This document shows, piece after piece, positions 36,772 to 45,825 of a DNA stretch of 64,000 nt (position 1 is its first letter; every line of letters begins with the position of its first letter). This DNA is from Fuscovulum blasticum DSM 2131 (GTDB lineage: Bacteria > Pseudomonadota > Alphaproteobacteria > Rhodobacterales > Rhodobacteraceae). The stretch spans positions 1 to 64,000 of the forward strand of contig NZ_PZKE01000006.1 in NCBI RefSeq assembly GCF_003034965.1, in the 5' to 3' direction. Below the pieces are notes generated by a model that was not told the origin of the DNA, did no database searches, and was given only the letters and a program-made list of their open reading frames with translations. A program made the position numbers and the translations under genes.

Positions 36772-36803
36772 GCGGGCGGCAAGCTGATGGGCCTGCCGCC
36801 CGC
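36772..36803 (+). terminator. pufA-pufL intercistronic stem-loop
   Basis: GCGGGCGGCA/TGCCGCCCGC, a 10-bp perfect stem with a 12-base loop directly after pufA. In Rhodobacter a stem-loop here protects the short pufBA mRNA from 3' decay and partly stops transcription, giving more LH1 than reaction-centre message. Confidence 0.8.
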
Positions 36804-36886
36804 GACGATACGCGCGATTTCACACGGAGAAGCTGCTTCCATGCGCCAGGGAGGCAGGAATATCCGGCAAAAGCGGAGAGGGAAGC

Positions 36887-37735
36887 ATGGCACTGCTCAG
36901 CTTCGAACGAAAATACCGCGTGCCGGGAGGCACGCTGGTCGGCGGGAATCTGTTCGACTTCTGGGTCGGCCCTTTCTACGTCGGCTTCTTCGGCGTCACG
37001 ACATTCTTTTTCGCGGCGCTTGGCACACTTCTGATTCTTTACGGAACGGCGATGGAGGGGGTCTGGAACCCTCAGCTCATCTCGATCGAACCGCCGTCGG
37101 TTGAGAACGGCCTGGCCTTCGCGCCGCTTGCTGAAGGCGGCCTTTGGCAGTTGATCACGATCTGCGCGCTGGGGGCCTTCATCAGTTGGGCGCTTCGCGA
37201 GGTCGAGATCTGCCGCAAGCTTGGCATCGGGCTTCACATCCCCTTCGCCTTCAGCTTCGCGATCCTGGCCTATGCGGTTCTGGTCGTGTTCCGGCCGCTG
37301 CTGATGGGCTCATGGGGCTATGCGTTCCCCTACGGGATCTGGACGCACCTCGATTGGGTCTCGAACACCGGCTACACCTACGGCAACTTCCACTACAACC
37401 CGGCGCACATGCTGGGGATCAGCTTCTTCTTCACCACGGCGCTGGCTCTGGCGCTGCACGGTGCCCTGGTTCTGTCGGCCGCCAACCCTGAAAAGGGCCA
37501 GGAAATGAAAACGGCCGACCACGAGGACACGTTCTTCCGCGATCTGGTCGGCTATTCGATCGGGACGCTGGGCATCCACCGTCTGGGCCTGCTTCTGGCG
37601 CTGATGGCGGTGTTCTGGTCCGCGGTCTGCATGATCATCACGGGCACGATCTGGTTCGATCAGTGGAGCAACTGGTGGTACTGGTGGGTTGAGCTGCCCT
37701 GGTGGGTCGACATTCCGGGAGGCGTAAATGGCTGA
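36887..37735 (+). CDS. pufL: Photosynthetic reaction centre L subunit
   Basis: A 282-residue five-helix membrane protein. [20 protein letters not shown] is the first membrane segment, [20 protein letters not shown] and [12 protein letters not shown] carry ligands for bacteriochlorophyll and the non-heme iron. It binds the primary charge-separation cofactors together with PufM. It overlaps pufM by 8 bp. Confidence 0.98.
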   Translation: MALLSFERKYRVPGGTLVGGNLFDFWVGPFYVGFFGVTTFFFAALGTLLILYGTAMEGVWNPQLISIEPPSVENGLAFAPLAEGGLWQLITICALGAFISWALREVEICRKLGIGLHIPFAFSFAILAYAVLVVFRPLLMGSWGYAFPYGIWTHLDWVSNTGYTYGNFHYNPAHMLGISFFFTTALALALHGALVLSAANPEKGQEMKTADHEDTFFRDLVGYSIGTLGIHRLGLLLALMAVFWSAVCMIITGTIWFDQWSNWWYWWVELPWWVDIPGGVNG

Positions 37736-38651
37736 GTATCAAAACATCTTCACGCAAGTCCAAGTCGGCGGCGCACCCGAAATGGGTCTGGTCGAAGGCG
37801 TGGACCTGTCAAACCGGACCAAGGGCACCACGAACTGGACGCTGCTTGGCTGGTTCGGCAACGCCCAGATCGGACCGATCTATCTTGGCGGCTGGGGCAC
37901 TGTCTCGCTCATCTCGGGCGTGCTGTGGTTCATGACCATCGGGGCCTGGTTCTGGTACGAGGCGGGCTTCAACCCGGCCGTGTTCATGCGCGATCTGTTC
38001 TATCTGTCGCTTGACGCGCCGGATGCCAAATACGGCCTGGGTGTGCCCAGGGACGCGGAAGGCATCATGTGGTTCATCGCCTCGTTCTTCATGTTCGTGG
38101 CGGTCTGGTCCTGGTGGATCCGCACCTATACCCGGGCTGCGGCCCTGGGCATGGGCAAGCACACCGCCTGGGCCTTCCTGTCGGCGATCTGGCTCTGGAT
38201 GGTGCTGGGCTTCATCCGCCCGATCCTGATGGGAAGCTGGTCGGAAGCCGTGCCTTACGGCATCTTCACCCACCTCGACTGGACCAACAACTTCAGCCTG
38301 ACCTACGGCAACCTGTTCTACAACCCCTTCCACGGCCTGAGCATCGCCTTCCTCTACGGATCGGCCCTGCTGTTCGCCATGCACGGGGCGACCATTCTGG
38401 CGGTCTCGCGCTTCGGCGGCGACCGCGAGCTGGAACAGATCGTTGACCGCGGGACGGCGGCCGAACGTGCGGCGCTGTTCTGGCGCTGGACCATGGGCTT
38501 CAACGCCACGATGGAAGGTATCCACCGTTGGGCGTGGTGGTTCGGGGTTCTGGTCACCCTGACCGGCGGTATCGGCATCCTGCTGAGCGGCACGGTTGTG
38601 GACAACTGGTATGTCTGGGCGCAAGTCCACGGCTACGCCCCGGTCAACTGA
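37728..38651 (+). CDS. pufM: Photosynthetic reaction centre M subunit
   Basis: A 307-residue partner of Puf[40 protein letters not shown] and [13 protein letters not shown] are the conserved blocks. The short C-terminus ([11 protein letters not shown]) without a long extension agrees with a reaction centre lacking the bound tetraheme PufC. Confidence 0.98.
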   Translation: MAEYQNIFTQVQVGGAPEMGLVEGVDLSNRTKGTTNWTLLGWFGNAQIGPIYLGGWGTVSLISGVLWFMTIGAWFWYEAGFNPAVFMRDLFYLSLDAPDAKYGLGVPRDAEGIMWFIASFFMFVAVWSWWIRTYTRAAALGMGKHTAWAFLSAIWLWMVLGFIRPILMGSWSEAVPYGIFTHLDWTNNFSLTYGNLFYNPFHGLSIAFLYGSALLFAMHGATILAVSRFGGDRELEQIVDRGTAAERAALFWRWTMGFNATMEGIHRWAWWFGVLVTLTGGIGILLSGTVVDNWYVWAQVHGYAPVN

Positions 38652-38661
38652 GGAGCGGATC

Positions 38662-38889
38662 ATGGCTGAGTACAACTACTCTCACGAGCCGAATGCGGTG
38701 ATCAACCTGCGCGTCTGGGCCCTTGGTCAGATGGTGTGGGGGGCCTTCCTGGCCGCCGTCGGTGTTGTCGTGGTGATCTGCCTGCTGGTCGGCACCTATC
38801 TTGCTGGTCTGCTGTTGCCCGAGCAAAGCAAGCAGGCACCTTCGCCTTATGGCGCGCTCGAGATCGTTCAGACCATCGACGTTGCCTGA
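38662..38889 (+). CDS. pufX: PufX, LH1-RC core complex protein
   Basis: A 75-residue single-span protein: basic/polar N-terminus ([20 protein letters not shown]), membrane helix at about 25-50 and a C-terminal [18 protein letters not shown] tail that resembles R. capsulatus PufX more than that of R. sphaeroides. PufX opens the LH1 ring for quinone exchange. It occurs only in the Rhodobacter group. It starts 10 bp after pufM with GAGGAG upstream. Confidence 0.92.
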   Translation: MAEYNYSHEPNAVINLRVWALGQMVWGAFLAAVGVVVVICLLVGTYLAGLLLPEQSKQAPSPYGALEIVQTIDVA

Positions 38890-39019
38890 TGAAATCTGCG
38901 GGTGGGCGGCTCCGGTTCCGGGACGCCGCCCCCCGCTTCCGCCGTTCGGGCCATTTCGCCGGCCCGGATCCGGGGCGCAACCACAGCCCGGTTCCCTTCC
39001 TGTTGGCGACAGGGACCTG

Positions 39020-39052
39020 GTGCCGTGTGGTTCTTCCACACGGCACTTTTTT
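39020..39052 (+). terminator. Rho-independent terminator of the puf operon
   Basis: GTGCCGTGTGG-ttctt-CCACACGGCAC followed by TTTTTT. A perfect 11-bp stem 130 bp after pufX. dxs begins 44 bp later, so dxs either depends on read-through or has its own promoter. Confidence 0.9.
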
Positions 39053-39095
39053 CATTCATGCCCCTGACAGGGGCGGCTCATTGGAGGACGCAACC

Positions 39096-41030
39096 ATGAG
39101 CGCGACACCGACCCCGAAACCGATCCTTGACCGGGTTGCCAGCCCGAGCGACATGAAATCGCTGACCGACGCCGAGCTTGGCCGCCTGGCCGAGGAGCTG
39201 CGGCGCGAGACCATAGAGGTGGTCAGCCAGACCGGCGGGCATCTGGGGTCATCTCTGGGCGTGGTCGAACTGACGGTGGCAATTCATGCCGTGTTCGACA
39301 CGCCGCGCGACAAGCTGGTCTGGGACGTGGGCCACCAGTGCTATCCGCACAAGATTCTGACCGGGCGGCGCGACCGGATGCTGACGCTGCGGCAGGCGAA
39401 CGGGCTGTCGGGGTTCACCAAACGGTCGGAATCGGAATATGACCCGTTCGGGGCCGCCCATTCCTCGACCTCGATCAGCGCGGCGCTTGGCTTTGCCGTG
39501 GGGCGTGAGCTGGGGATGCCGGTCGGCGATACCATCGCGGTCATCGGCGACGGGTCGATCACCGCCGGCATGGCCTATGAGGCGCTGAACCACGCCGGCC
39601 ACCTGAAAAGCCGGATGTTCGTGATCCTGAACGACAATGACATGTCGATTGCCCCGCCGGTGGGGGCGCTGTCGCGCTATCTGAACGATATTGCCGCCAA
39701 GGGCCCCTTTGCCATGCTGAAGGCCGCCGCCGAGGGGATCGAGGCGCATCTGCCCGGCCCGGTGCGCGAAGGCGCCCGCCGCGCCCGGCAAATGGTGACG
39801 GGGATGCCCGGCGGCGGCACGCTGTTTGAAGAGCTGGGCTTTGAATATGTCGGCCCGATTGACGGCCATGACATGGAGCAGTTGCTGGGCACGCTGCGGG
39901 CGGCGCGGGCACGGGCGCGCGGGCCGGTGCTGATTCATGCGGTCACGGTCAAGGGCAAGGGCTATGCCCCGGCCGAGGGGGCCGACGACAAGTATCATGG
40001 CGTGGCGAAATTCGACATTGCGACCGGCGCGCAGGTGAAATCGAAGTCGAACGCGCCGTCCTATACCTCGGTCTTCGGCAATACGCTGACGGAAGAGGCC
40101 GCGCGCGATCCGCGCATCGTGGCGATCACCGCCGCCATGCCGGGCGGCACCGGGCTGGACATCATGGCGCGGCGCTTTCCGGCGCGGGTGTTCGATGTGG
40201 GCATTGCCGAACAGCATGGCGTGACCTTTGCCGCCGGTCTGGCCGCGGCGGGGATGCGGCCCTTCTGCGCGATCTATTCCAGCTTCCTTCAACGTGGCTA
40301 TGACCAGATCGTGCATGACGTGGCCTTGCAGAACCTGCCGGTGCGGTTCGCCATCGACCGGGCCGGTCTGGTGGGGCAGGACGGCGCCACCCATGCCGGT
40401 GCGTTTGACACCGCGATGCTGGCCAACCTGCCGAACATGGTGGTCATGGCCTGCGGAGACGAGGCCGAGCTGGTGCATATGGTCGCCACGGCGGTGGAGT
40501 TCGACGCCGGTCCCATCGCCTTCCGCTATCCGCGCGGCGAAGGGGCGGGGGTCGAGATGCCGTCACGCGGCACGCCGCTGGAGATTGGCCGGGGCCGGGT
40601 GGTGCGCGAGGGGACCGATGCCGCGATCCTGTCTTTCGGGGCGCATCTGTCCGAGGCGCTGGCCGCCGCCGAGATGCTGGAGGCGGAGGGGATTTCGCTG
40701 ACCGTGGCCGATGCGCGCTTTGCCAAGCCGCTGGACACGGCGCTGATCGACCGGCTGATCGACAGCCATGCCGGGCTGTTCACGCTGGAACAGGGGTCTT
40801 CGGGCGGGTTCGGGGCGCAGGTGCTGCACCATCTGGCGGCGACCGGCGGGCTGGACCGGGGCCGGGTGGTGCGCACGCTGATGCTGCCGGACAAGTTCAT
40901 TGACCAGGCCAGCCCGGCGCAGATGTATGCCTGGGCCGGGCTGACGGCGGCGGACATCGCGGCCTCGGTCCGGGGGGCGCTGGCGCGGGACAAGGTGGCG
41001 CGGATGCCAAGCCGCCCCCGCGCCGTCTGA
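39096..41030 (+). CDS. dxs: 1-deoxy-D-xylulose-5-phosphate synthase
   Basis: A 644-residue thiamine-diphosphate enzyme. [18 protein letters not shown] and [15 protein letters not shown] carry the ThDP/metal site and [15 protein letters not shown] is in the pyrimidine domain. It starts the MEP isoprenoid pathway, supplying precursors to CrtE and to the phytyl tail. The ATG at 39096 follows GGAGG; the longer upstream frame runs through the terminator and is rejected. A dxs copy next to pufX is usual in Rhodobacter. Confidence 0.96.
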   Translation: MSATPTPKPILDRVASPSDMKSLTDAELGRLAEELRRETIEVVSQTGGHLGSSLGVVELTVAIHAVFDTPRDKLVWDVGHQCYPHKILTGRRDRMLTLRQANGLSGFTKRSESEYDPFGAAHSSTSISAALGFAVGRELGMPVGDTIAVIGDGSITAGMAYEALNHAGHLKSRMFVILNDNDMSIAPPVGALSRYLNDIAAKGPFAMLKAAAEGIEAHLPGPVREGARRARQMVTGMPGGGTLFEELGFEYVGPIDGHDMEQLLGTLRAARARARGPVLIHAVTVKGKGYAPAEGADDKYHGVAKFDIATGAQVKSKSNAPSYTSVFGNTLTEEAARDPRIVAITAAMPGGTGLDIMARRFPARVFDVGIAEQHGVTFAAGLAAAGMRPFCAIYSSFLQRGYDQIVHDVALQNLPVRFAIDRAGLVGQDGATHAGAFDTAMLANLPNMVVMACGDEAELVHMVATAVEFDAGPIAFRYPRGEGAGVEMPSRGTPLEIGRGRVVREGTDAAILSFGAHLSEALAAAEMLEAEGISLTVADARFAKPLDTALIDRLIDSHAGLFTLEQGSSGGFGAQVLHHLAATGGLDRGRVVRTLMLPDKFIDQASPAQMYAWAGLTAADIAASVRGALARDKVARMPSRPRAV

Positions 41031-41121
41031 CGCGCCGTCTGACCGGAGCGTCCGGAGTTCTGGACAAAAGACCGGGGCCGTCGCAGGCTTTTCGGGATTT
41101 GATCCGATTCTTGAGGCGCAG

Positions 41122-42096
41122 ATGTGGGATTTCAGTATCGGCCAGGCTCTGGCCCTGATGGCGCGCACCGCGCCTTTCGTCCTGTTCCGGGTGCTGGTCT
41201 ATTTCGCGGTCTCTGCCGCCTTCGTGGTGGTGACGGGCACCGGGGCGGGCATCGGCTATGGCGTGGGCCTGTTCGGGGATGAGGACTTCCGAACCTCGGC
41301 CACGGTTTACGGCGCCATCAGCGGCTTCGGCCTGACGGCGGGCGTGATCTTCTTCCTGCGCGACTATCTGCTGTATCTGGTCAAGGCCGGGCATCTGGCG
41401 GTGATGGTCGAGCTGATGGAGGGCCGCGAGGTGCCGGGCGGGCAGGGGCAGGTGGCCTGGGCGCAGGGCGTGGTGCGCGAACGCTTTGGCACCGCCAGCG
41501 CGCTGTTCGGGCTGGATGTGCTGATCCGCGGCGTGGTGGGGGCGGTGACGGGGCTGTTGCAGGGCATCCTGTCCTTCCTGCCGATTCCGGGGCTGGACCG
41601 GCTGGCCGCGGCGCTGCGCGCCTATCTGAAGATCGCCGCCGGGCTGATTGACGAGGTGATCCTGGCGCAGATCCTGCGCACGCGGTCGGACAATCCGTGG
41701 AAGACCGGGCAGGAGGCGCTGGTGCTGTATGCCCAGAACGCCCGGCCGCTTCTGGTGAATGCGGCCTGGCTGACGCTGATTGTCTGGGTGCTGTCGCTGC
41801 TGGTGTTCCTGGTCATGCTGGCGCCGGCGGCCGCGGTGGTCTGGCTGATCCCCGGCCCGGCGACCGGCGGGATGATGGTCTTTGCCATCCTGTTCGCCTG
41901 GGCGGTGAAGGCGGCGCTGATTGAACCTTTCGCGCTGGCCTGCATGTTGCAGGTGTATTTCAAGGTGACGGAAGGGCAGCAGCCCGACCCGGACTGGACC
42001 GCCCGGCTGTCGCAGGCTTCGGACAAGTTCCGCAGCATGGGCGAAAAGGCCGCCGGTTGGGTCACGGGGCGCCGGTCCGCGCCGCCGGCGGCCTGA
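41122..42096 (+). CDS. Multi-pass membrane protein of unknown function
   Basis: A 324-residue protein with membrane segments at about 15-45, 65-90, 210-240 and 245-275, and two amphipathic or re-entrant stretches between them (GVVGAVTGLLQGILSFLPIPG). A soluble C-terminal tail (WTARLSQASDKFRSMGEKAA) follows. It looks like a conserved rhodobacterial membrane protein, but I cannot name its family. It stands alone, 91 bp after dxs and 156 bp before the Pcm-like gene. Confidence 0.65.
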   Translation: MWDFSIGQALALMARTAPFVLFRVLVYFAVSAAFVVVTGTGAGIGYGVGLFGDEDFRTSATVYGAISGFGLTAGVIFFLRDYLLYLVKAGHLAVMVELMEGREVPGGQGQVAWAQGVVRERFGTASALFGLDVLIRGVVGAVTGLLQGILSFLPIPGLDRLAAALRAYLKIAAGLIDEVILAQILRTRSDNPWKTGQEALVLYAQNARPLLVNAAWLTLIVWVLSLLVFLVMLAPAAAVVWLIPGPATGGMMVFAILFAWAVKAALIEPFALACMLQVYFKVTEGQQPDPDWTARLSQASDKFRSMGEKAAGWVTGRRSAPPAA

Positions 42097-42252
42097 TCCG
42101 CCGCGCCTTGCGGATCACAGCTTTGCGCAAATCGCGGCTGGGGGGCTGGCATATTTGCTTGCCCTGCGTCAGAAAGGCCGCGAAGGCGGTTGCCGCCCCC
42201 TTGGGGTTGTGGCAGATATTCATTAGGCGCAATCTAAACCGAAGGGTTCAGA

Positions 42253-42906
42253 ATGACCGACTATGCTGAGCGGCGCGTGACGATGGTGGACACCCAGGTC
42301 CGCCCTTCGGACGTGACCAAGTTTCCGATCATCGACGCCATGCTGTCGGTCCCGCGCGAGGTTTATGTGCCCGCTGACCGGCGCGAGGCCGCCTATATCG
42401 GCGACAATGTGGACATCGCGCCGGGCCGGGTGGTGCTGGACCCGCGCGTTCTGGCCAAGATCCTGGACGCGCTGGATATTCAGCCCGACGAGATGGTTCT
42501 CGATCTGGGCTGCGGGCTGGGCTATTCGGCGGCGGTGATCGCCCGGCTGGCCGAGACCGTGATCGCGGTCGAGGAGGATGAGGCGCTGGCCGCCGAGGCG
42601 CAGCGCATCCTGTCGGAGCAGGGCGTGGACAATGCCGTGGTCTTTGCCGGCCCGCTGGCCGCAGGCGCGGCGAAGCACGGCCCCTATGACGCGATCACCC
42701 TGCAAGGCGGCATCGAGGAATTGCCCGAGGCGCTGGCGGCCCAGCTCAAGGAAGGGGGCCGGATCGCGGCCATCATCCTGGAAGGGGCGCTTGGCACCGT
42801 GAAGATCGGCTTCAAGCGTGATGGCGTGATTGCCTGGCGTTTTGCCTTCAATGCCACCGCCCCGCTGCTGCCCGGCTTTGCCGCGCAGCGGGCTTTTGCC
42901 CTGTAA
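42253..42906 (+). CDS. Protein-L-isoaspartate O-methyltransferase-like protein
   Basis: A 217-residue SAM methyltransferase of the Pcm family. Motif I is VLDLGCGLGYSAAVIARLA (about residues 81-99) and the N-terminus has MVDTQVRPSDVTKFPIIDAM, a variant common in alphaproteobacterial Pcm homologues that sit beside tolC. Whether it repairs isoaspartate or has another role is not settled by sequence. It lies 76 bp before the TolC-like gene in the same direction. Confidence 0.82.
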   Translation: MTDYAERRVTMVDTQVRPSDVTKFPIIDAMLSVPREVYVPADRREAAYIGDNVDIAPGRVVLDPRVLAKILDALDIQPDEMVLDLGCGLGYSAAVIARLAETVIAVEEDEALAAEAQRILSEQGVDNAVVFAGPLAAGAAKHGPYDAITLQGGIEELPEALAAQLKEGGRIAAIILEGALGTVKIGFKRDGVIAWRFAFNATAPLLPGFAAQRAFAL

Positions 42907-42982
42907 TAAAGGCGCGGGCCGTCCCGGCCCGCCGACCCGGAAAGACCGGCCCCGCGCGGGGCGCGCAGGAAGGACAGTCGTG

Positions 42983-44359
42983 ATGCGGATGTGGTTGAAG
43001 GCCCTTGTTCTTGGATCGGCATCGCTGACGATGACCTTGCCGGCCGCGGCGGAAACGCTGGCCGATGCGCTGACGGCGGCCTATCGCAATTCGCACCTGC
43101 TGGACCAGAACGAAGCCGTGCTGCGGGCCGCCGATGAAGATGTGGCGGTGGCGGTGTCGTCGCTGCGCCCGGTGGTCAGCTATGTGGTGAACTGGGGCAA
43201 GAGCTATGCCAATTACACCACCGCCGGGGTGCATGTTTCGGGCGACACGCTGGCCACGTCGGTTTCGCTGTCGCTGGACCTGATGGTGTTCGACTTTGGC
43301 CGCACCAAGGCCCAGATCGCGATTGCCGAGGAAAGCGTGAAGGCCACGCGGCAGGCGCTGGTGGGGGTTGAGCAGGATGTGCTGCTGGCCGCCGTGCAGG
43401 CCTATGTGGATGTGAAGCTGGCCGAAGAGATTGTCGCGCTGCGGCAATCGAACGTGCGGCTGATCACGCAGGAATTGCGCGCCGCGCAGGACAGGTTCGA
43501 GGTGGGCGAGATCACCCGCACCGACGTTTCCATCGCCGAAGCGCGGCTGGCGGCTTCGCGCGCCTCGCTGGCGGCGGCCGAAGGCACGCTGATGGTGGCA
43601 CGCGAATCCTACAAGGCGGCGACGGGGGCCTATCCGGGCCGTCTGGCCGCGCTGCCGCCCAGCCCGAAGATTGGCAAGACCATTGACGAGGCGCGGTCGG
43701 TTGCGATGAAGACGCACCCCGCCATCCGGCAGGCGCAGCATCAGGTGACGATCGCCGACCGCTCGGTCGAACTGGCCGAAGCGTCGATGAAGCCGTCGAT
43801 CGGGCTTGGCGTTTCGATCAGCAATACCACGGTGCAGGACCGCTTTTCCGCCGATGCCGGGTTGCAGATGAGCCAGACGTTGTATGCGGGCGGCAAGCTG
43901 TCGGCGCTGTATCGCAAGTCGCTGGCGCAGAAGGAAGGCGCGCGGTCGGCGCTGAAGCAGACCGTGGTGCAAATCGAACAGAACCTTGGCAATGCCTGGG
44001 CCAACCTTGCGGTCTATGGCGCGTCGATCAAGGCGACGACGGCGCAGATCGAAGCGGCGCAATCGGCCTTTGACGGCGTGCGCGAGGAAGCCAGCCTTGG
44101 CGCCCGCACCACGCTGGACGTGCTGGATGCCGAACAGGAACTGCTGGACGCCCGCGCCTCGCGGCTGGAGGCCGAGGCGAACCGCTATGTGGCGGTTTAT
44201 CGGGTGCTGGCGGCGATGGGTCTGCTGACCGTTGATCACCTGAAGCTGGGCATTCCGACCTATGACCCGGATGCCTATTACGATGCGGTGAAACGGGCCC
44301 CGGCCACGTCTTCGCGCGGCAAGAAGCTGGATGCGATCATGGAGAAGGTCGGGCGCTGA
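42983..44359 (+). CDS. tolC: TolC-family outer membrane efflux protein
   Basis: A 458-residue protein with a cleavable signal peptide (ending near PAAAETLADAL, residue 24) and the two OEP repeats typical of TolC: coiled-coil stretches at about 110-200 and 310-400, and SLSLDLMVFDFGR and QMSQTLYAGGKLS strand segments. It forms the outer membrane channel for type I secretion or RND export. No inner-membrane partner is adjacent. AGGAAGG precedes GTG/ATG starts at 42980/42983. Confidence 0.88.
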   Translation: MRMWLKALVLGSASLTMTLPAAAETLADALTAAYRNSHLLDQNEAVLRAADEDVAVAVSSLRPVVSYVVNWGKSYANYTTAGVHVSGDTLATSVSLSLDLMVFDFGRTKAQIAIAEESVKATRQALVGVEQDVLLAAVQAYVDVKLAEEIVALRQSNVRLITQELRAAQDRFEVGEITRTDVSIAEARLAASRASLAAAEGTLMVARESYKAATGAYPGRLAALPPSPKIGKTIDEARSVAMKTHPAIRQAQHQVTIADRSVELAEASMKPSIGLGVSISNTTVQDRFSADAGLQMSQTLYAGGKLSALYRKSLAQKEGARSALKQTVVQIEQNLGNAWANLAVYGASIKATTAQIEAAQSAFDGVREEASLGARTTLDVLDAEQELLDARASRLEAEANRYVAVYRVLAAMGLLTVDHLKLGIPTYDPDAYYDAVKRAPATSSRGKKLDAIMEKVGR

Positions 44360-44394
44360 TCCGGCCCCGCACCGCAGCCTGTGACATGTCTTTG

Positions 44395-44420
44395 CGGCCG
44401 CCCTTGGGGCGGCCGTATTG
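44395..44420 (+). terminator. Terminator after the tolC-like gene
   Basis: CGGCCGCCC-ttg-GGGCGGCCG followed by TATTGCTTTGTT. A perfect 9-bp stem 35 bp after the stop codon. Confidence 0.8.
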
Positions 44421-44448
44421 CTTTGTTAACGTGGAACCCGACGGTTCC

Positions 44449-44477
44449 TTGTGCCAGAGCCCGGTTCTGGCTAGACT
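44449..44477 (+). promoter_or_regulatory. Candidate sigma-70 promoter of the PopZ/DUF2497-like gene
   Basis: TTGTGC, 17-bp spacer, TAGACT, ending 41 bp before the ATG at 44518 and starting after the tolC terminator. Confidence 0.45.
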
Positions 44478-44517
44478 GGCCGCCACGGGAACGCAGAAGA
44501 CCAACAGGCAGAGCAGA

Positions 44518-45195
44518 ATGGCCGACTCCATGAAAACGCAGGAAATTGAGGATGTTCTGACCTCGATCCGGCGTCTGGTTTCAGAAGACCTGCGGCCGGC
44601 GCCCCGGCCGCTGACGCGCCCTGCGGGCAGGCTGGTGCTGACCCCGGCGCTGCGGGTCGAGGCGCCGGTGGCATCGCCCGGCGTGCTGCGGCTGACCGGC
44701 GCGGCGCTGGTGCGCCCGCCTTCGGGCGGCGATGCCGGTTATGTGGAAGAGATCGAGACCCCGCCCGCGCCGGCACCCGAGGTGCGCGGCCACTGGACGG
44801 CGGAAACCATGCCCGAGGTGACCTGGCTGGCCGGGGAAGAACCGTGGGAGCCGTCCGAGCCGCTTGCCTTCGTGGCGCATCGCCGTGTGTCCGCAACGCC
44901 GGTGCCTCAGGCCGATGACACCGGCAAGGCTGAGATGATCCGCCAGCTTGCCGCCGAGGCATTGCTGGAGGAAGCCGCGGAAGATCCGGCGGCGCCGTCG
45001 GGGCAGGGGGCCACGCCGGATGTGCTGGTGCTGACCGACCCCGCGTTGCCGATGGATGAGGGCTTGCGTGACATGGTGCGCCAGATCATCCGCGATGAGC
45101 TGGCCGGCCCGCTGGGCGAGCGGATCACCCGCAACGTGCGCAAGCTCGTGCGCATCGAACTGCGCCGCGCATTGGCGTCGCGCGACTTCGAATAA
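44518..45195 (+). CDS. PopZ/DUF2497-like protein
   Basis: A 225-residue protein. The N-terminal QEIEDVLTSIRRLVSEDLRP resembles the short helix that opens PopZ and DUF2497 proteins. A Pro/Ala/Glu-rich acidic middle, likely disordered, spans 30-165. A C-terminal helical segment (LRDMVRQIIRDELAGPLGER, then RNVRKLVRIELRRAL) follows. In PopZ the ends mediate partner binding and self-assembly at the cell pole; here that is only a structural analogy. The ATG at 44518 was chosen because the terminator occupies the longer frame. Confidence 0.6.
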   Translation: MADSMKTQEIEDVLTSIRRLVSEDLRPAPRPLTRPAGRLVLTPALRVEAPVASPGVLRLTGAALVRPPSGGDAGYVEEIETPPAPAPEVRGHWTAETMPEVTWLAGEEPWEPSEPLAFVAHRRVSATPVPQADDTGKAEMIRQLAAEALLEEAAEDPAAPSGQGATPDVLVLTDPALPMDEGLRDMVRQIIRDELAGPLGERITRNVRKLVRIELRRALASRDFE

Positions 45196-45220
45196 CCGCC
45201 ATCAAAGGCCAGAAATGCAA

Positions 45221-45243
45221 AAGGCGCGCCCGGGGCGCGCCTT
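45221..45243. terminator. Bidirectional terminator between convergent genes
   Basis: AAGGCGCGC-ccggg-GCGCGCCTT. On the minus strand it is followed by TTTTGCATTT, so it ends the small minus-strand gene well; it also closes the plus-strand gene. Confidence 0.75.
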
Positions 45244-45269
45244 GCATGGGTCTGTCTGGCAGACGGCGG

Positions 45270-45596
45270 TCAGGCCGCTTCGGCGTGGTCGGCGTCCAGC
45301 GCCGCCCGGCGTTCCGATTCCTCACGGCTGAGGGCGACGGAGGTCCGGATGCCCTTGGACACGAATTCCATCAGGCCTTTCACCACACGCTCGTTCGGGT
45401 CAATCCCGGCACAGGACAGCACTTCACGGCCATCGCGCGACCGTGCCCAGCGGGCGATCTGCTCGGGGCCGTTGCCGTATTTCTTGTCATCGGCAATCGC
45501 ATCGTCCAGGGCAGCCAGAACGACCGCAGCGAAAAGCTTGCGCGCCCGCGCACCCTGTTCGAAGTTGAAAGCCGTGCTGTCGATGGAGTCCAGCAT
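45270..45596 (-). CDS. Conserved rhodobacterial small protein (DUF6280-like)
   Basis: A 108-residue soluble protein rich in charged residues: NFEQGARARKLFAAVVLAAL, DDAIADDKKYGNGPEQIARW, then SRDGREVLSCAGIDPNERVV. I recall near-identical proteins across Rhodobacterales, listed as DUF6280, but the family number is from memory. No function is known. The ATG at 45596 follows AGGA at seven bases; a GTG lies one codon earlier. The 230-bp gap upstream has a lower G+C content and a TTGACA box at 45788-45793 on the minus strand. Confidence 0.75.
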   Translation of the reverse strand: MLDSIDSTAFNFEQGARARKLFAAVVLAALDDAIADDKKYGNGPEQIARWARSRDGREVLSCAGIDPNERVVKGLMEFVSKGIRTSVALSREESERRAALDADHAEAA

Positions 45597-45769
45597 CACA
45601 GGTTCCTTGAATTCCGGTCTTGTTCTTGTCTTTTACCGCGCCTTGCGCTTGTAACGACTTGATTACGATTCTGGGCTTCCAGTTTGGAATGACAGCCATG
45701 TGCTAAGTGCATGGCTTGCCGGGGTGCCACATCATCTAGTCGTCACCTTGCGGGCGGGAAAACCAGATA

Positions 45770-45793
45770 TGGGACACCTGTCGAGTCTGTCAA
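45770..45793 (-). promoter_or_regulatory. Candidate promoter for the small conserved gene
   Basis: Minus-strand TTGACA (45788-45793), then after 17 bases ATATCT. This predicts a leader of about 165 nt before the ATG at 45596. The -10 match is poor. Confidence 0.35.
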
Positions 45794-45825
45794 CCGTTTG
45801 GTAAGGTTTTTCAGGTTTTCCGGGG

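Noticed and set aside
36887-38889. A pufC cytochrome subunit gene after pufM
   Set aside because: The position is taken by pufX, and the sequence has no CxxCH motif in frame.
38736-39095. 120-codon N-terminal extension of dxs
   Set aside because: It runs through pufX and the puf terminator. The ATG at 39096 follows GGAGG and matches family length.
45487-45699. 70-codon minus-strand frame starting MAVIPNWKPRIVIKS in front of the small conserved gene
   Set aside because: Its first part could be a leader ORF, but it overlaps most of the conserved gene in another frame and has no ribosome site. I keep only the conserved gene.
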